The notes under the pieces were generated by a model. It ran no database searches. It was not told the DNA's origin and worked only from the letters and a program-made list of their open reading frames with translations. A stretch of 14,818 bases of DNA from positions 1 through 14,818 of the forward strand of contig JBBRWV010000094.1 in assembly GCA_038248985.1 (NCBI GenBank), in the 5' to 3' direction. Position 1 is the first letter of the stretch. Each line of letters opens with the position of its first letter. Position numbers and translations under genes: made by a program. The stretch comes from JBBRWV01 sp038248985 (GTDB taxonomy: Bacteria > Planctomycetota > Phycisphaerae > WQYP01). Of this stretch, positions 1 through 6,980 are shown one piece after another.

Positions 1-775
1 CTTTACCCGTCACCGCATCCACCTCCACCCCCCCCAGACCCGGCACAAACTGCCAGTTTTGCCGCACTTTCTCCCCCTTCCCCCGCCACCGCACCAGCAC
101 CTTCTCCGTATTCCGATCCTTCTCCCACCCCCCGAAATAGTTCTCAAAGTACCACAATTCCACCCGGTAAATCACTTCACCCCCTTTATCTGCGTAAAAA
201 TCGCGGGTCCGCATCAGTTCCACCAAAACCGTCGCATGTTTCTGATCCGCCGCCATCCACAAAACCCGGCTCTTGTCGTAAAACGAAGGAATCTTCCCCA
301 CAAATTCCTCAATCCACTTCCGATCCTCCCCCCTCACCTTTTTTTCTTCCGCTTCTTCTTCCACTTTTATTTCCCGCACAAATTCCATGTTCACGCCCTC
401 CCACCGCGTCTGTTCATCCTTCGCCCCGAGCGTCCACACCACCAAATCATATCTTCTCCCCGGCAGCAATCCTCCAATCACCACCTCCCCCGTCTTTTCC
501 TCCACCTTTCCCTCATAGACAAACTCATCCTTGCACGCCTCCCCACTCGTCTTCAACACATCCGCCCACCCCCTATCGATCGCCGCCGCCCGCATAATCG
601 CCTGCTTGCTCTTGATTACACCCCGTATTTCCCCCACTTTCGCCACCGCGCGCGTGCTCGCCGGCCCACTCGCCGAGCTCGCATTCACTTCCGTCCCGTC
701 CCCTAGCGCAAACCCCACCGCCATCCCAATTATCACACACCCCACACACCAAAATCCGTGTTTATTCGCGTTCAT
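1..775 (-). CDS. Secreted protein of unknown function, C-terminal part beyond the window
   Basis: An open frame of 258 codons without a stop runs from ATG at 775 to the left edge, so the gene is 3'-truncated by the window. Residues 1-25 look like a signal peptide or anchor: a lysine at position 5, then a hydrophobic stretch around residues 8-24 (FWCVGCVIIGMAVGFAL). Residues 101-115 (GGLLPGRRYDLVVWT) resemble the turn-and-strand signature of prealbumin/carboxypeptidase-regulatory-like beta-sandwiches; that is only a resemblance. Residues 134-150 are rich in Glu and Lys. The rest contains aromatic-rich strands (VIYRVELWYFENYF, residues 201-214). Coding character is supported by codon use: 20 of 21 alanine codons are GCG, as in the other minus-strand gene. 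A GAGG lies 12 bases before the ATG, rather far for a Shine-Dalgarno. Divergent from tsf. I do not recognise the family; the gene is fairly sure, the function is not known. Confidence 0.7.
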   Translation of the reverse strand, partial: MNANKHGFWCVGCVIIGMAVGFALGDGTEVNASSASGPASTRAVAKVGEIRGVIKSKQAIMRAAAIDRGWADVLKTSGEACKDEFVYEGKVEEKTGEVVIGGLLPGRRYDLVVWTLGAKDEQTRWEGVNMEFVREIKVEEEAEEKKVRGEDRKWIEEFVGKIPSFYDKSRVLWMAADQKHATVLVELMRTRDFYADKGGEVIYRVELWYFENYFGGWEKDRNTEKVLVRWRGKGEKVRQNWQFVPGLGGVEVDAVTGK

Positions 776-799
776 TTGCTGCTTCAACCTCGCCGTGGC

Positions 800-828
800 T
801 TGTCGAAAACTCTTTATCAGCGTACACT
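800..828 (+). promoter_or_regulatory. Probable sigma-70-type promoter of tsf
   Basis: TTGTCG at 800-805 and TACACT at 823-828 are separated by exactly 17 bases. Each hexamer matches four of six consensus positions. Transcription would start near 835, leaving a leader of about 70 bases before tsf. Motif inspection only. Confidence 0.45.
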
Positions 829-905
829 CTCCGGACTCGGAATTCGACCGTTTTGGATCCGGTCATTCCACGAAATCAGTATCCTTTAGCAAGCGAGAAA
901 TCACA

Positions 906-1781
906 ATGGCAGGATTCACCGCAAAAGATGTTATGTCCCTCAAAGACCGCACGGGCGCCGGCATGATGGAATGTAAAAAAGCCCTCGCCGATGCCGATGG
1001 CGATATCGAAAAAGCTATCGCCCTCCTCCGCGAACGCGGCGTGGCCAAAGGTGCCACCCCCAAGTCCACCGAAATGAAAGAAGGCTTCGTCGCCGCCAAA
1101 ATCTCCCCCGATAACAAGCTCGGCATCCTTCTCCGCCTCGGTTGCCAGACCGACTTCGTCGCCCGCAATGAGCTCTTCACCAAGCTCCTCGCCGACCTTC
1201 TCGATGTCGCCTTCAAAAACGACGTGACCTCTCCCGATCAACTCCAAGCCCTCCCCTACCCGGACAATTCCGGCCGCACCATCGACGCCGCCATCAAAGA
1301 GCTCATCGGCAGCTCCCTCAAAGAAAATATCGCCGTCACCGGCCTCGTGCGCTTCTCCACCACCAACGGCATCGTCGGCACCTACGTCCACCACAACGGC
1401 CAGGTCGGTGCCCTCGTTCAGATTGATGGAGCCGCGTCTGACCCCGTCAAATCCCTCGTCTCCGAAGTCGCCATGCACGTCACCGCCGGCATGCCCCAAG
1501 TCCCCGTCGCCGTGGATCGCTCCACCATCCCCGCCTCCGTGATCGTCACCGAAACCGAAAATGCCAAAAAAGACCTCGACACCAAAAAGCCGCCCCAAAT
1601 TCAGGAAAAAATCGTCGCCGGAAAACTCGACAAGGTCTTCGCCGAAATCGTCCTCGTCGAGCAGCCCTTCGTCAAAGATGACAAACAAAAAATCCGCGAC
1701 CTCGTAGCCGCCGCCGCCAAGGCCTCAGGTGCCCAACTCACTATCGTCCGTTTCGCCCGCTTCAAAGTCGGCGAAGCCTGA
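906..1781 (+). CDS. tsf: Translation elongation factor Ts (EF-Ts)
   Basis: EF-Ts is the guanine-nucleotide exchange factor that regenerates EF-Tu-GTP in the cytoplasm. The 291-residue product has the N-terminal UBA-like domain with the family signature (LKDRTGAGMMECKKAL, about residues 11-26), then the core with TDFVARNE at residues 82-89, which carries the Asp-Phe pair that contacts EF-Tu. A long C-terminal part ends with EKIVAGKLDKVFAEIVLVEQ-like and PFVKDD motifs. Length is normal. The frame stays open upstream to 531, but the family begins at this MAGFTAKDV methionine and the promoter lies inside the upstream extension, so 906 is chosen. The Shine-Dalgarno is weak (a GCGAG stretch about 10 bases upstream). 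rpsB, the usual upstream partner, is absent: the gene is divergent from a secreted-protein gene. A perfect terminator follows directly. Confidence 0.97.
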   Translation: MAGFTAKDVMSLKDRTGAGMMECKKALADADGDIEKAIALLRERGVAKGATPKSTEMKEGFVAAKISPDNKLGILLRLGCQTDFVARNELFTKLLADLLDVAFKNDVTSPDQLQALPYPDNSGRTIDAAIKELIGSSLKENIAVTGLVRFSTTNGIVGTYVHHNGQVGALVQIDGAASDPVKSLVSEVAMHVTAGMPQVPVAVDRSTIPASVIVTETENAKKDLDTKKPPQIQEKIVAGKLDKVFAEIVLVEQPFVKDDKQKIRDLVAAAAKASGAQLTIVRFARFKVGEA

Positions 1782-1793
1782 TCCGAAACCTCT

Positions 1794-1824
1794 AAAGCCG
1801 CGATTGAAAATCGCGGCTTTTTTT
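1794..1824 (+). terminator. Intrinsic terminator after tsf
   Basis: AAAGCCGCGATT (1794-1805) and its exact reverse complement AATCGCGGCTTT (1809-1820) form a 12-bp stem with a three-base GAA loop. The stem runs into a tract of seven T residues (1818-1824). It lies 13 bases past the tsf stop and should separate tsf from pyrH transcription. Confidence 0.93.
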
Positions 1825-1840
1825 ATGTCCCTGTTTCCCC

Positions 1841-1869
1841 AAGACGCTACTCCTTCTTTTCAGTACAAT
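1841..1869 (+). promoter_or_regulatory. Possible promoter of pyrH
   Basis: TACAAT (1864-1869) matches the -10 consensus in five of six positions. AAGACG lies 17 bases upstream (1841-1846) and keeps only the central GAC of a -35 box. The strong terminator just before argues that pyrH needs its own promoter here. An AGGA at 1917-1920, five bases before the pyrH ATG, is the likely ribosome binding site. Confidence 0.35.
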
Positions 1870-1925
1870 CCGCCTCATCGCCTTACCTTTAACCCTCACC
1901 CTGCCCCATACACGATAGGACCCCC

Positions 1926-2648
1926 ATGCCTGATCTCAAATACAAACGCATCCTCCTCAAAATCTCCGGCGAAGGTCTCTGCAAAGAAAGCGGTTTCGGC
2001 ATCGAGGCCGCTGAACTCGAAGGCATGGCTGAACAGATCGCCGCCATTGCTAAAACAGGTGTCCAGATCGCCGTCGTCGTCGGCGGCGGTAATTTCGTCC
2101 GCGGCGAAACCCTCTCCAACGCCGGCCACATCCAGCGCGCCACTGCCGACTACATGGGCATGCTCGCCACCGTCATGAACGCCATGGCCCTGCAAGACAT
2201 GCTCGAGACCCTCGGCCAGCCCACGCGCGTCGCCTCCGCCATCAATGTCGCCCAGGTCTGCGAGCCCTTCATCCGTCGCCGCGTCATCCGTCACCTCGAA
2301 AAAGGCCGCGTCGTCGTCCTCGCCGCCGGCACCGGCAACCCCTTCTTCACCACCGACACCTGCGCCGCCCTTCGCGCCACCGAGCTGGGCGTCGACGTCC
2401 TCCTCAAGGCCACCAAGGTCGACGGCGTCTACGATTCCGACCCCAAGAAAAATCCCAACGCCAAGCTCTTCACCCGTCTCACCTACCGACAAGTCATCAC
2501 CGATAACCTCCGCGTCATGGATATGACCGCCATCTCCCTCTCCATGGAACGCAAAATCCCCATCATCGTCTTCAACCTCAAACGCTCCGGCAACATCGCC
2601 CGCGTCGTCTCCGGCGAACCCATCGGCACCCTCATCACCGTGGAGTAA
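1926..2648 (+). CDS. pyrH: UMP kinase (uridylate kinase)
   Basis: Phosphorylates UMP to UDP with ATP in pyrimidine nucleotide synthesis; in bacteria it is a cytoplasmic hexamer of the amino-acid-kinase family. The 240-residue product is full length. Visible motifs are LKISGE (11-16), the glycine-rich GGGN (53-56), GTGNPFFTTD (135-144) for UMP and phosphate binding, and KATKVDGVYDSDP (161-173) near the nucleotide site. Start: ATG preceded by AGGA at five bases, and the family begins with a short Lys-rich stretch before the first strand, as here. It follows tsf as in many bacteria but is cut off from it by a terminator. Its final codons contain the GTGGAG that probably serves as ribosome binding site for the HEPN gene starting three bases after its stop. 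Confidence 0.97.
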   Translation: MPDLKYKRILLKISGEGLCKESGFGIEAAELEGMAEQIAAIAKTGVQIAVVVGGGNFVRGETLSNAGHIQRATADYMGMLATVMNAMALQDMLETLGQPTRVASAINVAQVCEPFIRRRVIRHLEKGRVVVLAAGTGNPFFTTDTCAALRATELGVDVLLKATKVDGVYDSDPKKNPNAKLFTRLTYRQVITDNLRVMDMTAISLSMERKIPIIVFNLKRSGNIARVVSGEPIGTLITVE

Positions 2649-2651
2649 GCA

Positions 2652-3072
2652 ATGGTTCAAGGGATTGGCCCGCTCTCCGCTCGGGATTTTCAACGCGCAG
2701 CTGAACAAAGATTGACGACAGCGGATTTTCTCTGTGAAAATGGGTATAATCTAGATGCTATGTATCTTGCCGGATATGCAATTGAACGCACTCTCAAGGC
2801 TCTGATTTTGCAGTTGACCCCTTATGTCCGATCAGGCCGACACACTAAAAAAGATCACCTCGGGTAAGAAAATGCACAACTTTGAAATTTTAGCGGGTCT
2901 CCTGAAGAATATGGGCCAACCGATACCCGTGGCGCTGGTGAAAAAATTCCGTCGCTTTGAATGGTCTACAGCAATGCGATACGAAACGGGACGCACGCCA
3001 ACCGGAGAAACACGCGGCTTTCTGAAAGCCGCGAAAGAAACTTGTGACTGGGTAAGAGGTATGTTGCCATGA
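2652..3072 (+). pseudogene. HEPN-domain protein gene, split by a frameshift
   Basis: Two overlapping frames together make one HEPN-like protein of about 139 residues. The first (2652-2867) supplies helices with the family-type motif AMYLAGYAIERTLKALIL (about residues 36-53). The second (ATG at 2824, to 3072) supplies the middle, with KKMHNFEILAGLL matching the usual H-[DN]-[FL]-E helix, and the last helices to WVRGMLP. The frames differ by one base. A TGA at 2815-2817 in the second frame and the stop after 2867 bound the shift; removing one T at 2822-2823 gives LTPMSDQADTLKK, which reads smoothly. The toxin RNase motif Rx4-6H is not seen in the repaired product, so an RNase role is doubtful. 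GTGGAG inside the pyrH end serves as ribosome binding site; the 3' end overlaps the next gene by ATGA. Codon use is mixed (Ala GCT, GCA, GCG, GCC) and unlike the neighbours, suggesting transfer. Sequencing error or programmed shift is possible. Confidence 0.7.
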
Positions 3073-3398
3073 GTCAGCAGACAATGAACCGTTGGGAAGC
3101 AATGCGAACTGACGAGACGCGATTAGTTGAAAAAGTCTTGCGCGAGGTTTTTCCACAAACCGACGCTTATCGTTTTAATTCCGCCTCGATACGTGTGCGC
3201 ATAGTTGATCCACGCTTTGAAAATCTCTCCCATGAGCTACGCGACGCAATGGTCGAACCCTTGCTCGACAAACTTCCCCCAACCACTCAGGCGGACATCA
3301 TTAACTTATTGACATTGGCACCTAGCGAAATCAGGGATTTTAATCGCAGATCACTTTCCAATTTGGAATTTGAGGACCCCACCGATTCAAACTTATAA
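3069..3398 (+). CDS. Small BolA/KH-like protein, partner of the HEPN gene
   Basis: A 109-residue protein without signal peptide or membrane segment. Its start overlaps the HEPN stop by ATGA (3069-3072), indicating translational coupling and a shared role. The core has an alpha-helical N-terminus (residues 16-28, ending REVFPQ), then a strand pair YRFNSASIRVRIVDPRF (34-50), a helix with SHELRDAMVEPLLDKLP (54-70), and TQADIINLLTLAPSEI (73-88). This order resembles BolA: a strand ending in D-RF, an R-D/H helix that packs a second helix, then a strand and a final acidic 'P-E' motif. That makes a class-II KH-type fold plausible. It is a visual analogy, not a family assignment, and the BolA signature histidine is not obvious. 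Base composition and codon use match the HEPN gene and not the host genes. The HEPN partner in known toxin-antitoxin pairs is usually a nucleotidyltransferase, which this is not. Confidence 0.75.
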   Translation: MSQQTMNRWEAMRTDETRLVEKVLREVFPQTDAYRFNSASIRVRIVDPRFENLSHELRDAMVEPLLDKLPPTTQADIINLLTLAPSEIRDFNRRSLSNLEFEDPTDSNL

Positions 3399-3440
3399 GT
3401 TTGTATTTAACGTAGAATCAACCAGCCCATGTGGCTGTGC

Positions 3441-3445
3441 AGGAG
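3441..3445 (+). promoter_or_regulatory. Ribosome binding site deciding the frr start
   Basis: AGGAG lies eight bases before ATG at 3454. It selects this ATG over in-frame starts upstream (the frame is open back to 3370). Confidence 0.8.
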
Positions 3446-3453
3446 TTTCCACT

Positions 3454-4014
3454 ATGCCCATCGACGAAATCCTCTTCGACGCCGAAGCCTCCATGGAAAA
3501 AGCCATCGACCACCTCAAGCACGAATTCCGCGGCCTGCGCACCGGCCGCGCCTCCACCGCCCTCGTCGAATACGTCAAAATCGACTACTACGGCTCCCAG
3601 ACCGACCTCCGCGCCCTCGCCTCACTCACCACCCCCGATGCCTCCAGCATCCTCATCAAACCCTTTGACCCCTCCTCCCTCAAAGACGTCATCCGTGGAC
3701 TCGAAGCCGCCAACCTCGGCATCAATCCCCAGTCCGATGGCAAGCAAATCCGCCTCGTCCTCCCGGCCCTCTCGCAGGAACGACGCCTCCAACTCAGCGG
3801 CAAAGTCAAAGAAGCGGCCGAAAATTGCCGCATCGCCCTCCGCAACATCCGCCGCGATGCCAAGAAACATGTCGACAACGAGAAGAAAGAAAATCTGCTC
3901 ACCGAAGATCAATCCACCCAGGCCCATGACGACATCCAAACCCTCCTTAAGCAATTCGAATCCAAAGTCGAAGACGCCGTCTCCTCCAAAACCAAAGAAA
4001 TCATGGAACTCTGA
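3454..4014 (+). CDS. frr: Ribosome recycling factor
   Basis: With EF-G, splits post-termination ribosomes for the next round of translation. The 186-residue product has the usual length. It shows the two-domain tRNA-mimic pattern: helix 1 with EASMEKAIDHLKHEFRGLRTGRAS (about residues 11-34), the small beta domain with YYGSQTDLRALASLTTPDASSILIKPFD, and the returning long helices with KKHVDNEKKENLLTEDQSTQAHDDIQTLLKQF and a final Lys/Glu-rich end. The start at 3454 is fixed by AGGAG and by family alignment. In most bacteria frr directly follows pyrH; here 805 bases with the HEPN/BolA-like pair lie between, so frr expression may depend on read-through of that cassette or on an unseen promoter in 3399-3440. 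Codon use (C-ending) is that of the host. Confidence 0.97.
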   Translation: MPIDEILFDAEASMEKAIDHLKHEFRGLRTGRASTALVEYVKIDYYGSQTDLRALASLTTPDASSILIKPFDPSSLKDVIRGLEAANLGINPQSDGKQIRLVLPALSQERRLQLSGKVKEAAENCRIALRNIRRDAKKHVDNEKKENLLTEDQSTQAHDDIQTLLKQFESKVEDAVSSKTKEIMEL

Positions 4015-4052
4015 TCTCCCACCGGCCGGCCCCCTTCTCGCCCGCGACCACC

Positions 4053-4075
4053 TCAGGAATCTGCCATCCTGACAG
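4053..4075. promoter_or_regulatory. Inverted repeats upstream of the clpB promoter
   Basis: TCAGGA (4053-4058) and TCCTGA (4067-4072) are exact inverted repeats. The overlapping CTGCCA-TCC-TGACAG (4061-4075) is a near palindrome with one mismatch. They lie about 60 bases before the -24 element, where an enhancer-binding protein could sit. They could equally be a weak structure at the end of frr, but no T tract follows. Confidence 0.25.
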
Positions 4076-4136
4076 TCGCCCCACGCCCACGTCCGAAATA
4101 GACCCGCCTCCTCACGCCCAATCCCGCCTTTTCCCC

Positions 4137-4152
4137 TGGCACATTTTTTGCA
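4137..4152 (+). promoter_or_regulatory. Sigma-54 (RpoN) promoter of clpB
   Basis: TGGCACA at 4137-4143, four bases, then TTGCA at 4148-4152 match the -24/-12 consensus TGGCAC(G/A)-N4-TTGC(A/T). The invariant GG (4138-4139) and GC (4150-4151) have the required 12-base phasing. Predicted start is near 4163, giving a leader of about 60 bases. Such promoters need an AAA+ enhancer-binding activator. No CIRCE-like inverted repeat or clear sigma-70/32 promoter was seen in 4015-4221. Confidence 0.75.
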
Positions 4153-4208
4153 ATTTACTTCCCCATCTCCCGACGCGCTGCGCCTAAACTGTCATACGTT
4201 GTCGCCGA

Positions 4209-4214
4209 TGAGGA
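4209..4214 (+). promoter_or_regulatory. Ribosome binding site of clpB
   Basis: TGAGGA ends seven bases before ATG 4222. The second in-frame ATG at 4228 is 13 bases away, so 4222 is preferred. Confidence 0.7.
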
Positions 4215-4221
4215 AAACAAA

Positions 4222-6849
4222 ATGAACATGAACAAGCTCACCATCAAGGCCCAGGAAGCTATCGCCGCCGCCCAAAACTCCGCCGCTCAACTCCACCATT
4301 CCGAACTCACCCCTCTCCACCTCCTCGCCGCCCTCCTTCAGGATACCGAAGGCATCGTCCGCCCCCTTCTCGCCAAGCTCGGCACCGAGGTCTCCCGGAT
4401 CGCCTCCATCACTCAGTCCGAACTCAAACGCCTCCCCTCCATCAGCGGCGGCGCCACTCTCAATGCCTCACGCGATTTCCAGGCCGTCCTCGCCGACGCC
4501 CAAAAACAGGCCGACTCCCTCAAGGATGAATACATCTCCACCGAACATTTCCTCCTCGCCCTCGCCAACATCGCCTCCAACGCCAAGGAAATTCTCTCCG
4601 TCAACTCCGTAAAGCGTGACGGCATCCTCGCCGCCCTCAAAGAGGTCCGCGGCAACACCCGCGTCACCGATCAAAATCCCGAAGACAAATTCCAAGCCCT
4701 CGAAAAATACGGCCGCGACCTCGTCGAAATCGCCCGCCAGGGCAAGCTCGACCCCGTCATCGGACGCGACGAAGAAATCCGCCGCTGCATGCAGGTCCTC
4801 TCCCGCCGCACCAAAAACAATCCCGTCCTCATCGGCGAACCGGGCGTCGGCAAAACCGCCATCGTCGAAGGCCTCGCCCAGCGCATCCTCAAGGGCGATG
4901 TCCCCGAATCCCTCAAAAACAAGCGCCTCATCGCCCTCGACATGGGTGCCCTCATCGCCGGGGCCAAGTTCCGCGGCGAATTTGAAGACCGCCTCAAAGC
5001 CGTCCTCAAAGAAGTCGAGGCCGCCGCCGGCGGCGTCCTCCTCTTCATCGATGAAATCCACACCGTCGTCGGCGCCGGCAAGGCCGATGGTGCCATGGAC
5101 GCCGGCAACCTCCTCAAACCCCTGCTCGCCCGCGGCGTGCTTCACTGCATCGGCGCCACCACCCTCGACGAATACCGCAAGCATCTCGAAAAAGATCCCG
5201 CTCTCGAACGCCGCTTCCAACCCGTCGTCGTCGATCAACCCTCCGTCGAAGACACCATCGCCATCCTCCGCGGCCTCAAAGCGCGCTATGAAACCCATCA
5301 CGGCGTCCGCATCCAGGACTCCGCCCTCGTCGCCGCCGCCACTCTCTCCCACCGTTACATCTCCGACCGCTTCCTCCCTGACAAAGCCATCGACCTCATG
5401 GACGAAGCCGCCTCCCGCCTCCGTATCGAAAACGATTCCATGCCCAGCGAGCTCGACGAAATCCGCCGCCGCATCATGCAGTTGGAAATCGAACGCGAGG
5501 CCCTTCGCAAAGAAAAAGACGAAGGCTCCAGGCAGCAACTCGACAAATGCGAACGCCAGCTCGCCGAGCTTCAGGAACGCAACACCAAGCTCACCACGCA
5601 GTGGGAACAGGAAGTCGGCGTCCTTCGCCAGATTAAGCAAATCCGCGAACAGATTGAACGCGCCAACAATCAACTCGAAGAAGCCTCCCGCAAAGGCCAG
5701 CTCGAAGAAGCCGCACGCCTCCGCTACGGCACCATCCGCGACCTCGAGAACCAGCTCAATCAAAAACAAGCCGCCCTCGATACCCAGCTAAAATCCGGCG
5801 GCGACAACGCCCTCGTCCGCGAGGAAGTCACCCCCGAAGAAATCGCTGATGTCGTCGCCAAGTGGACCGGCATCCCCGTCACCAAAATGCTCGAAGGCGA
5901 CCGCGACCGCCTCAAGAAAATGGAAGCCTACATCGGCCGCCGCGTCGTCGGCCAGGAAGAAGCCGTCAAAGCCGTCTCCGACGCCGTCCGACGCTCCCGC
6001 GCCGGCCTCGGCGACCCGCGCCGTCCCATCGGCTCCTTCATGTTCCTCGGACCCACCGGCGTCGGCAAAACCGAACTCTGCAAAGCTCTCGCGGAGTTTC
6101 TCTTCGACACCGAAGACGCCATGATCCGCATCGACATGTCCGAGTTCATGGAACAACACTCCGTCGCCCGCCTCATCGGCGCGCCCCCCGGTTACGTCGG
6201 CTACGAAGAAGGCGGCGTCCTCACCGAATCCGTCCGCCGCAAACCCTACTCCGTCATCCTCTTTGATGAAATCGAAAAAGCCCACCGCGACGTCTTCAAC
6301 GTCCTCCTCCAGGTCCTCGACGACGGCCGCCTCACCGATGGCCAGGGCCGCACCGTCGATTTCAAAAATACCGTCATCATCATGACCTCCAACATCGGCA
6401 GTTCCGTCATTCAGGAACTCGCCGATAAAGAAGACGCCGAGTGGGAAATCGAAGCCCAGGTCAAAGGCCTCCTCAAGCAGCACTTCCGTCCTGAATTCCT
6501 CAACCGCGTCGATGAAACCGTCATCTTCCATACGCTCAAAAAAGAACACATCGGCCGCATTGTCGATATCCAACTCCAGCTACTCGAAAAGCGCCTCAAA
6601 TTCCGCGGCCTTTCCCTCCAGGTCGAACCCAACGCCCGCACTCAACTCGCCGAGCTCGGCTACGATCCCCAGTTCGGCGCCCGTCCTCTCAAACGCGTCA
6701 TTCAGCAGGAAATCGAAAACCCTCTCGCCATCAAACTCCTCGACGACGAATTCACCGATGGCGACACCATCGACATCTCCGCCGATAAACATCAACGCTT
6801 CCACTTCACAAAAGCCCCTCACGTCGTCACCGGAGAGCTTGTAGAGTAG
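4222..6849 (+). CDS. clpB: ATP-dependent chaperone ClpB (protein disaggregase)
   Basis: Hexameric AAA+ disaggregase that works with DnaK to pull polypeptides out of aggregates in the cytoplasm. The 875 residues carry all ClpB parts: an N-terminal Clp repeat domain (about 1-150, LTPLHLLAALL and STEHFLLALA), NBD1 with Walker A GEPGVGKT (205-212) and Walker B LLFIDEIHTVVGAG, the coiled-coil middle domain (about 415-540, with long Glu/Lys/Gln-rich helices) that distinguishes ClpB from ClpA and ClpC, and NBD2 with Walker A GPTGVGKT (610-617), Walker B VILFDEIEKAH, the pore segment GYVGYEEGG, and sensor 2 GARPLKR near the end. No ClpP-binding IGF/L loop was noticed, as expected for ClpB. Length is close to the usual 850-870. 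It has its own sigma-54-type promoter and is monocistronic, judged by a terminator-like hairpin downstream. Confidence 0.97.
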   Translation: MNMNKLTIKAQEAIAAAQNSAAQLHHSELTPLHLLAALLQDTEGIVRPLLAKLGTEVSRIASITQSELKRLPSISGGATLNASRDFQAVLADAQKQADSLKDEYISTEHFLLALANIASNAKEILSVNSVKRDGILAALKEVRGNTRVTDQNPEDKFQALEKYGRDLVEIARQGKLDPVIGRDEEIRRCMQVLSRRTKNNPVLIGEPGVGKTAIVEGLAQRILKGDVPESLKNKRLIALDMGALIAGAKFRGEFEDRLKAVLKEVEAAAGGVLLFIDEIHTVVGAGKADGAMDAGNLLKPLLARGVLHCIGATTLDEYRKHLEKDPALERRFQPVVVDQPSVEDTIAILRGLKARYETHHGVRIQDSALVAAATLSHRYISDRFLPDKAIDLMDEAASRLRIENDSMPSELDEIRRRIMQLEIEREALRKEKDEGSRQQLDKCERQLAELQERNTKLTTQWEQEVGVLRQIKQIREQIERANNQLEEASRKGQLEEAARLRYGTIRDLENQLNQKQAALDTQLKSGGDNALVREEVTPEEIADVVAKWTGIPVTKMLEGDRDRLKKMEAYIGRRVVGQEEAVKAVSDAVRRSRAGLGDPRRPIGSFMFLGPTGVGKTELCKALAEFLFDTEDAMIRIDMSEFMEQHSVARLIGAPPGYVGYEEGGVLTESVRRKPYSVILFDEIEKAHRDVFNVLLQVLDDGRLTDGQGRTVDFKNTVIIMTSNIGSSVIQELADKEDAEWEIEAQVKGLLKQHFRPEFLNRVDETVIFHTLKKEHIGRIVDIQLQLLEKRLKFRGLSLQVEPNARTQLAELGYDPQFGARPLKRVIQQEIENPLAIKLLDDEFTDGDTIDISADKHQRFHFTKAPHVVTGELVE

Positions 6850-6908
6850 ACGCCGCGCCGTACAATCCCCAAGTTCTTGCCTCATTTGGTCGATAGTGTC
6901 TCTGTCGC

Positions 6909-6943
6909 GCCGAGCGCGTTCAACACGCGCCCGGCTCTTTCTT
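6909..6943 (+). terminator. Probable intrinsic terminator after clpB
   Basis: GCCGAGCGCGT (6909-6919) pairs with ACGCGCCCGGC (6925-6935) over 11 positions with one A-C mismatch, with a five-base loop TCAAC. TCTTTCTT follows at 6936-6943. It lies 60 bases past the clpB stop and before the ugd ribosome binding site. Confidence 0.7.
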
Positions 6944-6980
6944 GCCCCCGCGGCACCTCACCATATCAAAGGAATCGTAA

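Noticed and set aside
59..706. Open frame of 215 codons on the plus strand
   Set aside because: Pro/His/Arg/Leu-rich shadow of the minus-strand secreted-protein gene, whose own frame has a signal sequence and host-like codon use.
531..905. In-frame extension of tsf by 125 codons
   Set aside because: Low-complexity, overlaps the divergent gene and contains the probable tsf promoter; EF-Ts begins at 906.
2847..2853. AAAAAAG slippery heptamer as a programmed -1 frameshift in the HEPN gene
   Set aside because: The needed shift is +1, and the heptamer is not in the phase used for -1 slippage. A shift here is possible only as an indel, and the join at 2822-2823 reads better.
2838..2864. R-x4-6-H HEPN ribonuclease-like motif in the first frame (RHTKKDH)
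   Set aside because: It lies past the likely frameshift point, so it is not part of the restored domain.
4015..4221. CIRCE/HrcA operator before clpB
   Set aside because: No TTAGCACTC/GAGTGCTAA inverted repeat is present.
4468..6573. Long minus-strand open frames opposite clpB (4468-5769 and 5788-6573)
   Set aside because: Asp/Glu/Gly/Phe-rich antisense shadows caused by the C-ending codons of clpB; the same occurs opposite ugd, tsf, pyrH and ileS.
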